The position numbers were made by a program, and so were the translations under genes. Below the pieces are notes generated by a model. The model made no database searches. It was not told the origin of the DNA and was given only the letters and a program-made list of their open reading frames with translations. This document shows positions 56,008 through 64,000 of a DNA stretch of 64,000 bases, piece by piece (position 1 is the stretch's first letter; the number at the start of each line of letters is the position of its first letter). The DNA lies in assembly GCF_018812025.1 (NCBI RefSeq), contig NC_063057.1:22448179-22512178 (forward strand). The letters run 5' to 3'. Origin of the DNA: Megalobrama amblycephala. Taxonomy: Eukaryota > Chordata > Actinopteri > Cypriniformes > Xenocyprididae.

Positions 56008-56336
56008 AATCCTAAAAACACATTAGCGGGCATATTAGACGTTTCTCATTAAAATCTACTCCTATAAATAAGAACCCCGTTTACTCACACTGAATTGTTG
56101 AGAGCAGTAGCCCCACACACACTCGTTCATCAGCGGAGAACGAGAACAAACGTTGTTTCACTGAAACGCGCGAGACTTTTAAAGTAACCTGCCCTATCAC
56201 ATCACCTGCCCCTTAAAGGCATAACATACTCATTCCGGTTACATCCACCCCCTCTTTCAAAAGTCACCATCCCGGTGACAACACTCATCACACCCATCCT
56301 AATTCTAAAAAGGTCTAAAAACGGCATATAGGGAAC

Positions 56337-57410
56337 TTACTGAAGCTGAATTTGGGGGGACTTGCTCTTGTGGGGATCGCACCGGCCTTGGAAGATTAAA
56401 TGGATTTGAATGTTGGCCAGCCCTCGTTCTAACCGACCGGCGTAGACCGATTTCTGGTTCCAAACTGGTTCAGGAAAGTCAGGGGAATCCACTGCCCGCT
56501 CCACTGGACACTGGAAATCTAGGGGGTCAATGACTTGTTCAATTAAACACTGGTCCAACTCCTGCTCTCCCAAATCTTCCCTAGCTACTGCTGCTGGTGG
56601 ACCTCCCTCCTGGGCTACCTGTAAAACCACAGTCTCCTCCTCCGACATTGCTTCCTCCTCAGATAATTGCCTCTGATGACCATACTCTAACAGGAGTCCT
56701 GCCGGAGAACAATTTGCCTCAACTTCGCATCTATCAGAGGGTGCATACCCATCAGGAAGCTCTCGCAAATCCGAACGGTGAACATTCTTTGTGTGCACTG
56801 CTGAATCTTGTTGTCTTACTTTATAAACAGTGCCTACCCCATCCAAGCATTCTACTACCTCATACACCTTGGAGTCCCACACATCTTGAATCTTATGTCG
56901 GCCTGGGAAGTGATTCTTACAGAGAACCAGGGTACCTACCGGCAGAATAGACACCGACTCGGGATAATGGCGTGCTCGCTGAGCTGCTGCCACTCCCAGC
57001 TGTTCCCTAGCCTTAACATACACCAAAGCCAAGTGGTCCCGATGACTCACCACCCAGTCTTGAGCCGTCGCTGGGATACTCTCTTCCTCCATCCCTAAAA
57101 GGGCATCCACAGGAAGCCTTGGCTTCTGGCCAAACATAAGATCATAGGGGGAATAACCAGTAGATTGATGTGCAGAGGTATTATAGGCAAAGAGTAACTG
57201 TGGTAAAAACTGTGGCCATACCCTTTTCTTTTCAATGGGCAGAGTACGCAATAGATCGTGCAAAGTGTGATTAAACCTTTCACACTGCCCATTTCCCTCC
57301 GGATGGTATGCTGTGGTCCTACTCTTCTGAACCCCGTACAGGTGGCACAGTCGCTTAAGCAATTCTCCTTCAAAATTTCGCCCCTGATCTGCATGGATAC
57401 GTTTTGGCAC
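56337..57410 (-). pseudogene. Gypsy integrase, catalytic core end and C-terminus
   Basis: Integrase inserts the DNA copy into the genome. IHADQGRNFEGELLKRLC holds the second catalytic Asp, YHPEGNGQCERFNHTLHDLL the catalytic Glu, and FAYNTSAHQSTGYSPYDLMF the core's C-terminal part. The GTLVLCKNHFPGRHKIQDVW domain follows, then a tail to the stop at 56337. It is in the same frame as 57471-57923, separated only by one stop. Confidence 0.85.
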
Positions 57411-57470
57411 CCCATAAACATAGAACCACCTCTCAGTCAGAATACGGGCTACAGTGCTAGGCTTCTGATC

Positions 57471-57923
57471 TCACGTTGGGTAAGCTTGAGTAAACTTAGA
57501 AAACACGTCAGTGACTACAAGCACATTCTCATATCCATTACTTGCCCGTTCTAAAAGCTTAAAGTCAATAGCGAGAATTTCCAAGGGCCGCAAAGCCATC
57601 AAATGCCCCATAGTTGTCCGAACTTTGGGGCGTAGGGCCTTGGAGACCACACAGCGCTCACATTTGATGCACCATTGTTCAACATCGTGCCGCAGACTAG
57701 GCCAGAAGCATCTCTCCCTCACCAAAGTAGTTGTCCTCTCTATACCTTGATGACCATGATGGTCATGAAGACCCTCCAAAACTTCCTTCTTTAAGACCCC
57801 AGGCAATATAACTTGAAGCTCTGTGGGATGCTGATCTCCTGGAGCACCAAAGGGTCCTAAAATCTGGAACACGCAGATGAGGTCCTGGTGTAGGTGCAGA
57901 AGGTCCTTAACAATCTGGAACAC
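57471..57923 (-). pseudogene. Gypsy integrase, zinc-binding domain and start of core
   Basis: The H2C2 zinc domain is recognised in GLHDHHGHQGIERTTTLVRE and HDVEQWCIKCERCVVSK; the first catalytic Asp lies in ILAIDFKLL. The frame ends in a TGA at 57471 where the family continues with Arg; the next codons continue in frame into 56337-57410. The first about 25 codons are not integrase-like and come from the inserted sequence. Confidence 0.8.
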
Positions 57924-59576
57924 GCAGACGAAGGTACCTTGGAGTGAAGGTTTGCTCTCCTGAGCTTAACCTTGTTGCAGATGTCGTCACTGTAAACTCT
58001 GGAAACTCTGAATGTAGTGTTTGTTAATGTCTCTTTCCTCACAAGCTGGAGACTTAGAACATAGTCGTCTCTGTTGCTGCCTCACAAGCTGTAGGCTCAG
58101 ATCACGGGATCTGTTGTTGTCTCTTCTGGATGGACCAGAGGCTCAGAACGGTGTTGTATCTGCTCTGTCTTTCCCCTTTGACGGGCAGACTCAGAACGGT
58201 GTATCTGTTGTGTCTATCCTCGTGCAGGACAAACTCAGAACGGCGTATCTGTTGTGTCTCAGCTTCACAAGCCGGGACTCAGAAAAATATTCAATTCAAT
58301 TCACATTTATTTGTATAGCGCTTTTCACGATACATATCATTTCAAAGCAGCTTTACAGAGAATGCATGTCAACATTACAATTTAAAGAATGCAGTTAGCA
58401 AATAATGTAATAATTTAGGCAATTAATTTACAATCACTGTTAGCAGTTTAACTGAACGTAGAAGCAATGAGCTCCTGTAAAATGAATTACATTAACAATG
58501 ATTAGGATATAGAAATTGTGTAATGTGCATGTTGATCCAGATGATTGCGTCTTCTGAAGTCCTCACAGGAGTTGGCGCGCAATATCTGTTAATGTCTCAC
58601 TCCATACAAAGTTGAGACCCAGAACCGTGTATCTGTTAATGTCTATCCCCTTTGACGGACAGACTCAGAACAAGGAGTGTCTGTTGAAAGGGTACCTTTA
58701 TCCCTTTCCGATGAGGAGGAGATTGCATTTTGGCGCTTCTCCATTCGAGTGCTGTGATTGGCTGCTGGCATCAGAGGGGACACACAAAGTGTGGCCCACC
58801 CTTCTCTCCCTGTGGAACTCATTTGCATACAGCACAAAGTTGGAAGTCTTTACAGTGTCTTTAAAGTTTACCAATGCATTTCTCACTTTCCAAACCACCT
58901 CCAGAATACCTTTGGCAATATTCTAAACAAATGGAGACTAAACATGATGGAAAAAGATTGAACTGTCATTCAATTGTACATTAACAGCTGGATTTGTATC
59001 AGATGTTGCACTACAAATAGCTGTCACTGAGAATACTTATTTATGTGAATAAGTATGAAATGGATGTGTAGTTTGCATCAGTTCTAAGGTTTTCAAACAT
59101 AGTTTTGAATGGATTTGGATGGATCTTTGTGATCTCTCTTTGTTTCACCATTGCTGCTAAGATCCGAGGATTTTTTATGGCAGTCTCTGGCCAACCTTAG
59201 GAAGTAGTGTCTAGATGGGTGAAGGGCAGTAAACTGCCTGTGGACCAATGAGAAGTCCTGTCCTTCCCAGGCTTGGTACAAGAGGTCTTCTTCTTGCCCT
59301 CTAAGAGAGGTCTGGATGTTGTCCTTACATCTTTATCTGATGGCGTTGGTGTTTGTTTGTGTTAGTCCACCAAGATCCAATCAAAATGTTGCAAACCTTT
59401 GTCCGCTGTTACGGACAGAGAGGGGCCGGCCATAAACTGGGCCCTAGAATGTGCTGTTCACTACAGCTTGCATATCTGCCTTATCATGGAAAGGCACAGC
59501 TGCTATTTCTGAGGTTAAGGTAAAGGTTAGGAGCAGATCTTGGACACTAAACTGATGAAGAGCACCTGAGGCAAGG
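57924..59576. mobile_element. Insertion between gypsy RNase H and integrase
   Basis: About 1.65 kb that does not fit gypsy pol. It contains a minisatellite-like block (58020-58285 and 58585-58680) with GACTCAGAACGGTGTATCTG in units of about 45-55 bp. This is interrupted at about 58286-58585 by a LINE tail on the minus strand (TATAGCGCTTTTCACGATAC, with CAATTCAATTCA repeats). No gene recognised in 58690-59576. Confidence 0.5.
58286..58585 (-). mobile_element. LINE 3' tail (GAATTGAATT type)
   Basis: The minus strand ends ...AAAGCGCTATACAAATAAATG followed by repeated TGAAT, the tail of a fish Rex1/L2-like LINE. It resembles the tail at 313-500 but with a different terminal repeat. Confidence 0.6.
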
Positions 59577-59801
59577 TTATGCCAGGAACAGCCTCCCTGA
59601 CGCTATTAGGAGCTGAACTCTATGGGCAGACGGGAGAGTGCATCCGCATTGCGGATTGGATGTACCAGGACGATATTTTAACTCAAAGTCAAACAAAGCC
59701 AACTCGGACACCCAACGCTGCTCTACAGCAGCCAATTTTGCAGTCTGCAGATAACTCAAGGGGTTGTTGTCTGTAAATACCACAAATTTAGCACCCAACA
59801 A
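59577..59801 (-). pseudogene. Gypsy RNase H, C-terminal part
   Basis: FVVFTDNNPLSYLQTAKLAA holds the RNase H Asp, and VEQRWVSELALFDFELKYRP precedes the usual NADALSR motif. That motif is present one frame over at about 59625-59645, so a one-base frameshift lies there. Confidence 0.8.
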
Positions 59802-60303
59802 ATATTCCCGAAATTCTCTCGGAGATGGCCCACTTAAGGGCCAAGAGCTCCAGTTTCATTGAACTGTAATTTGACATGTTCCTTTCCGCAGGGCGCAAAC
59901 CACGACTGGCATAAGCAATAGGCCTCCGCTGACCCTCCTGTTCTTGGGACAATACTGCGCCAAGACCACCCTGACTAGCGTCTATCTCCAACACAAATGG
60001 CTTAGAGAAATCGGCATAGCCTAACACTGGGGCCTCTACTAACAACCTCTTCAAAGCCACAAAGGCATTCTCCAAAACGTCTGTCCATCGTCCTTCCAAC
60101 AGAGTATTAGTGCCTGAACCTCGCTTCTTTCCCTTACCCTGGAGCTCTCCCACTAATCTGTGTAGAGGTGCTGCATATCGGGCAAACCCCTTTACAAACC
60201 TTCGATAGTATGATGCAAAACCCAAAAAAGAGCGCAACTCCAAAAGGTTGCGGGGTCGTTTCCAGTTGGCTACAGCACTAATTTTTTCTGGGTCGGTAGA
60301 CAC
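59788..60303 (-). pseudogene. Gypsy RT connection and RNase H, N-terminal part
   Basis: [20 protein letters not shown] is the RT connection, then [20 protein letters not shown] holds the first RNase H Asp, and [20 protein letters not shown] and [12 protein letters not shown] the next motifs. Frame changes at both ends. Confidence 0.85.
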
Positions 60304-61064
60304 TCCATGGGAGGAGATGATGTGGCCAAGTACTTAAACTCCCTTTGGAAAAAATGACATTTTTGAATTTTCAGCTTCAGATTATTCTGTTGAAGACGCC
60401 CCAAGACCATCTCCAACCATTGAAGATGTTGTTCAAAGGAACCAGAAAAGATGACAATGTCATCTAAATATAACAAAAGAGACTGGAAGCGTTGATCACC
60501 GAAAATCCTCTCCATAAGCCTCTGGAAAGTGCCGGGTGCATTGCACAATCCGAAAGGCATATGATTGTGTTCGAAGAGGCCAAACGGAGTGCAGAAAGCA
60601 GTCTTCTCTTTATCTCGTTCGACCACCGAAACTTGGCTATATCCACTAGCCAAGTCAAGAGTAGAAAACCACCTAGCCCCTGCCAATGCATCAATTGACT
60701 CCTCAATCCTTGGAAGTGGATAAGCATCTTTCCGTGTTTTAGCGTTGAGTTGGCGGTAATCGACGCAAAGACGTATGCTGCCATCTTTTTTTTGTACCAC
60801 CACAATAGGCGAAGAGTAGGGACTACAACTCGGCCGGACTATACCCTGTTCAAGCAGCTCGCTAATATGAGTTTTGACTTGCTCATACTGAGAGGGGGGC
60901 AACCGACAATAACGTTGGCGAACAGGAACATTATCTAAAACTGGTATTTCATGTTGAACTAGATGAGTACACCCCAAGTCCCCCTCACTCTTACTAAACA
61001 CAGAGCTAAAACGGGTCAAAAGGCATTTAGCCTGTTGTGACTCTGCCGCAGACACGAGGGCCAT
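60270..61064 (-). pseudogene. Gypsy reverse transcriptase
   Basis: RT with VVVQKKDGSIRLCVDYRQLN (fingers), FSTLDLASGYSQVSVVERDK (first Asp), TAFCTPFGLFEHNHMPFGLC, and the catalytic box in LLLYLDDIVIFS. Then HLQWLEMVLGRLQQNNLKLK, followed by a frameshift near 60330. The motif set is complete within the polymerase core. Confidence 0.85.
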
Positions 61065-61957
61065 GACACATCAATTGGGTCTAATGATGGCCCACTGCCT
61101 GCCCCCATGACCTGATTACAATTCACAAATTCCTGACTAACCACTCTCTCCTCAGATTCGGTGTCCAAAGCTGACTGTAGATCAACCCTATACAACTGGC
61201 CTAGAAAAGTTTTTGGCCTGAGCCATTGATCTTTCTCCCCCAGATTTACTACAGGGACATGAACTACACCTCGCTCTACAGGTAGAAGACACTTTGAAAT
61301 AAGGATATTCGCAGGTAGTACACTTTCCTCACCTATTGGAGGTTCCAAGAGCACAGAGGTAATAACACGAGCCATACCTTGACAACCAGTTGTAGGAACC
61401 CATTGAAGCGAGCCTGCTGGCACTCGTATGGCCGATCCTGCTCTTACAACTGCCTTCCCAAACAATCCAGATTCAGCAGTGAGAGCCAAACTTTGGCACT
61501 CTAAGAGAGCCCGTTTCCACTCCCTTCCTGCTTGCCTAACTGTAGGGGAGGAAAACAAACTCTCTTCATATTGAAAAAAAAGTTCTTGATAGCAACAGTT
61601 CAAAATATTCATGCCCAAAAGACCTGGGACTGCAAGCTTTTGTTGCCGTGTAAGGGGATCTAGCGGATCTCTCATAATTAGTAACCCCATTTTAGGGAGA
61701 GTTTTACCCAAAACCTCAATTTCTAGCTCCAAATAGCCACAATAAGGAATGTCCACCCCATTAGCAGCCTTCAACCGCAGCCAGCTACAAGGTTTCAAAC
61801 CTTCCCTAATATGCATAGGAAATGCTGACTCAAAGAAGCTCTCTGTGACCATTGACACCATAGATCCAGTGTCCAGTAAGCAAGGAGTTTTCACACCCCC
61901 AAAAGAAACTTCCACTATAGGGCACTGTCCAATAAGTTGAGCCAAATCTTCTTCCAA
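61016..61957 (-). pseudogene. Gypsy protease and linker
   Basis: Retropepsin-like aspartic protease: PIVEVSFGGVKTPCLLDTGS with the catalytic DTG, VTESFFESAF, and LLGMNILNCCY near the domain end. A long linker leads to the RT, which starts in another frame (overlap 61016-61064). It follows gag with a gap of about 60 bp and another frame. Confidence 0.75.
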
Positions 61958-62016
61958 TAACCCTTTAGAGCCAGGAGAACCCCCCTCTGATGCCAGGCTC
62001 CCAACACCAGAGGGTG

Positions 62017-63147
62017 CTAGTTTCCCGATTGCACTGGAGTATCCTGTGCAAGTGTTTGACTTTGCACCTGCGTTAACTGTCCCCGACCAGTTCCTGCCCC
62101 TTCCCTCAGATTCACTTGCATGCCTGCCAAGTCAGATCTACAAAACCTTGCAATATGACCGGCTTTATTGCAACGCATACAGATTGGCTTACCATCGGCT
62201 TGAAAACGGGCAGCCCCCGGACGGGAGCCAACAGCACCCCCTACAGTATTTGATGGACTTATACTCAAGTGCTTCAAAATAGCATCTAGCTGCACCTGTT
62301 GTTTACGGAGACAATCTTTTAGTTCACCCAATTCATTAGTAAATTCAGGGGAGTGAGAATTAGATCTATACGTACCCACTACCTGAACATCTGCAGCACA
62401 AGAGTGAGCTCGTGGTCTCACACCGGGGGCTTCTCCCTCATCAGCCCACCGTATGGCTTCAGAACGAACCTCCAGAAAGGATATCTCGGGATTTAACCTC
62501 ACCTGCCGTTTCAACTCCCTACGAAGGGTATTATCACGCATATGTTCAATGAACTGGTCACGTAGTGTGTGGTCTGGGTTACAAATACCTGGCAAATTCT
62601 TGTGTTTCATTGCCTCCATTAGAGCCATGAGGGCATGCGAGTATTCACGCAGCGTCTCTCCCTCCAGCTGGCGGCGTTGGAAAAACTGCTTCTGCAAACC
62701 AACCAAAGACTGAGAACAACCATACATATCAAGTAAAATTGTAAAGATTTTTTCAGGATCATCCCTATCACTAGAGGGGCGAAATTTTACTTCAGCCTTA
62801 GCTTCTCCATCTAAAAGATCATAAACAAACAACGCTTTCTCAGCTACTGGGACTGGACGAACTATCAAAGACCTACGTACTTCTTCTACCCAATCTTCTA
62901 CTGTCAGCAAGTCAATAGATCTTTTCCCAGAAAACCTGGGACATTTCCTTTCACGTGGAACATACACATAACGTTCAGATGCAGATGTATTAACAAACGA
63001 ACGGGCATCAACATCACGCCTAGGGCTAACAGCTTGTGTCTCACCACCAGCATTAGCAGGCCTCCTAAAGAGTTCTTCCCGAAGTTGCTGGTTATCAGCC
63101 TGCAATTGTTGTACCATTTCAGATAAAACTTTAAGTTGTTCTTCCAT
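62017..63147 (-). CDS. Gypsy gag
   Basis: 376 codons, uninterrupted. N-terminal coiled coil (LSEMVQQLQADNQQLREELF), a capsid/PNMA-like helical domain (RKCPRFSGKRSIDLLTVEDW, FFQRRQLEGETLREYSHALM, then the HTLRDQFIEHMRDN major-homology-like part), and one CCHC knuckle CMRCNKAGHIARFC near codon 330 for RNA binding. The start Met follows the PBS by about 200 bp. Confidence 0.85.
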   Translation of the reverse strand: MEEQLKVLSEMVQQLQADNQQLREELFRRPANAGGETQAVSPRRDVDARSFVNTSASERYVYVPRERKCPRFSGKRSIDLLTVEDWVEEVRRSLIVRPVPVAEKALFVYDLLDGEAKAEVKFRPSSDRDDPEKIFTILLDMYGCSQSLVGLQKQFFQRRQLEGETLREYSHALMALMEAMKHKNLPGICNPDHTLRDQFIEHMRDNTLRRELKRQVRLNPEISFLEVRSEAIRWADEGEAPGVRPRAHSCAADVQVVGTYRSNSHSPEFTNELGELKDCLRKQQVQLDAILKHLSISPSNTVGGAVGSRPGAARFQADGKPICMRCNKAGHIARFCRSDLAGMQVNLREGAGTGRGQLTQVQSQTLAQDTPVQSGN

Positions 63148-63343
63148 TATACAATGTCACTCACACAAAAAAGAAAAGAAAAAAACAAAAACAGGACAAT
63201 TAAAAAAACAGCCGATGAAAGATAATCAACTTGCGACAAGATGACGAAGTCTTTGATCTGTTGCAACCACCGTTTCTTTCCCACCACACCAAATACACAC
63301 CTTAAAATAAAACCCTTTGCACTCAGGCTTCTTTAAATGTGAC

Positions 63344-63359
63344 CCTGCCGACTACGCCA
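63344..63359 (-). promoter_or_regulatory. Gypsy primer-binding site, tRNA-Ser type
   Basis: The plus strand reads CCTGCCGACTACGCCA, identical to the 3' end of a vertebrate tRNA-Ser (AGA) including CCA as I remember it, so the minus-strand element RNA can pair with it. It is three bases from the LTR end at 63363. Confidence 0.75.
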
Positions 63360-63362
63360 AAA

Positions 63363-64000
63363 TGTGACCTAGAATATATGGCTATTAAAAATGTCGACCA
63401 ATTTGACTACGCCACCCCCACTTTTCTTGGGTAGGGGACCCAATTATATTTTTAAACAGGCAGTTCAAATAAATGAACCAGAAACCAGAGTGCAAAAAAA
63501 GGGTTACACTTTATTAAAAAGGCAATCACGATCTTTCTCACATATAGTAATTAAATTAATCTAATCTGCAGCAATATTGATATTAAAGATGTAAAGTTGA
63601 AAAACAAATAAGTCAAAACAAAAAAACATTAAACAATATACAAAACAAATCAGGATCGATCAAATCAACTGAATATCACACAAAAAATGAAAATACAATA
63701 AATGAATAAAGTTAACCAAATTAGAAATTAGCAGATGATATAAAAAACAACAATTATAGTACCCACAATAAAACAAATGAAATCAACTTGAATCATAACT
63801 GGATAACCACCATATGGGAGGAAACGCAAACCCAAAAAATGAATCAAAAAAATATCAAACCATACGTGAAACACACAAACCAAATATCACACAAACCAAA
63901 GTAAGTCCTCCCATACAGTAGTACACCAATCAATAAAACAAAATTGTACAACAAAATATACAAAAAAAGTCACTGAAAATTATAATAACACAAAACCCCC
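63363..64000 (-). mobile_element. Gypsy 5' LTR, cut by the window end
   Basis: It ends (minus strand) with TAGGTCACA at 63363 and matches 44081-44800. Its 5' end lies outside the window, so target duplication and LTR age cannot be judged. Confidence 0.8.

Larger units (their letters stand above)
51625..56243 (-). mobile_element. Gypsy 3' LTR region, split by the ERV
   Basis: The minus-strand LTR begins TGTAACCGGAATGAG at 56243, directly after a purine tract. It continues to 56008, is interrupted by the ERV (51894-56007), and goes on at 51893-51625 with GCTATAAATTTAG (possible TATA box). Below 51625 the match to the other LTR fragment (46448-46597) stops and ACAACTCGTCAATGAACTTG occurs a second time (51590 and 51777), which indicates rearrangement. 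Confidence 0.5.
56244..63362 (-). mobile_element. Ty3/gypsy retrotransposon interior, degraded
   Basis: Read from right to left: PBS (63344-63359), gag, protease, RT, RNase H, an insertion of about 1.5 kb, integrase, then a purine tract (GAAAGAGGGGGTGGA, at 56244-56258). Domain order PR-RT-RH-IN is that of Ty3/gypsy. Pol is broken by frameshifts near 61016-61064, 60270-60330 and 59610, and by a stop at 57471. Confidence 0.85.

Noticed and set aside
63344..63359. tRNA-Ser gene fragment
   Set aside because: The match covers only the 3' end plus CCA, and its position beside an LTR makes it a primer-binding site.

Overview
The window is vertebrate, almost certainly teleost and probably cyprinid, genomic DNA. 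The inference rests on intron-bearing host-type exons with canonical splice sites, fish-type immune gene families (a GIMAP/AIG1 domain and an F-type lectin), and a very dense load of the transposon families typical of fish genomes. There are no operons, tRNA genes, rRNA genes or CRISPR arrays. Most bases belong to mobile elements, many nested two or three deep.

Layout. 0.3-4.0 kb: a CR1/L2-type LINE on the minus strand (endonuclease and reverse transcriptase fragments plus 3' tail), with a hAT end in its 3' UTR. 4.4-5.85 kb: a 1.46-kb non-coding repeat bounded by GGGGCCAAGCAC inverted ends; a second copy lies inverted at 32.0-33.7 kb. 5.9-6.45 kb: one AIG1/GIMAP domain exon. 7.4-12.97 kb: a DIRS-like element with 112-bp inverted repeats, whose gag frame is interrupted by a 2.38-kb TG...CA insertion that itself carries a solo LTR. 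13.76-15.58 kb: a long terminal exon for a large P-loop GTPase, joinable in phase with the GIMAP exon. 15.95-16.7 kb: L1 ORF2 tail. 17.57-18.4 kb: TIR element. 18.66-20.07 kb: RNase H fragment plus Ty3/gypsy protease-RT.

20.3-26.4 kb is a nested stack: a Tc1/IS630-type transposase on the minus strand is split at a TTAA by a TTAA-flanked element (copy A), which is split in turn by a 3.66-kb CACTA-like element with a perfect 27-bp TIR and a 3-bp TSD. 26.4-36.57 kb is bounded by inverted CCCTTGTGAAAAA ends and holds MITEs, a Tc1-like element, a LINE tail, a small unidentified minus-strand gene with at least three phase-0 exons (29.83-31.35 kb), and a piggyBac element with an intact DDD transposase (33.9-35.74 kb).

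37.0-38.15 kb: a spliced but broken fucolectin-like gene. 38.7-46.34 kb: two more TTAA-element copies (B inverted, C), hAT fragments and a gypsy LTR fragment. 46.9-48.4 kb: minisatellites of 44- and 26-bp units. 51.9-56.0 kb: a young, gag-only endogenous retrovirus (ERV) with two 425-bp LTRs, a tRNA-His-type primer-binding site and an AATC duplication. 56.2-64.0 kb: a Ty3/gypsy element on the minus strand with a tRNA-Ser-type primer-binding site, degraded by frameshifts and an insertion.

Host-type genes visible are the GIMAP exon, the large GTPase, the F-type lectin pseudogene and the unidentified small gene. The first three belong to families linked with immunity, which fits a rapidly rearranging immune-gene region, but no functional link between them can be shown from sequence alone.
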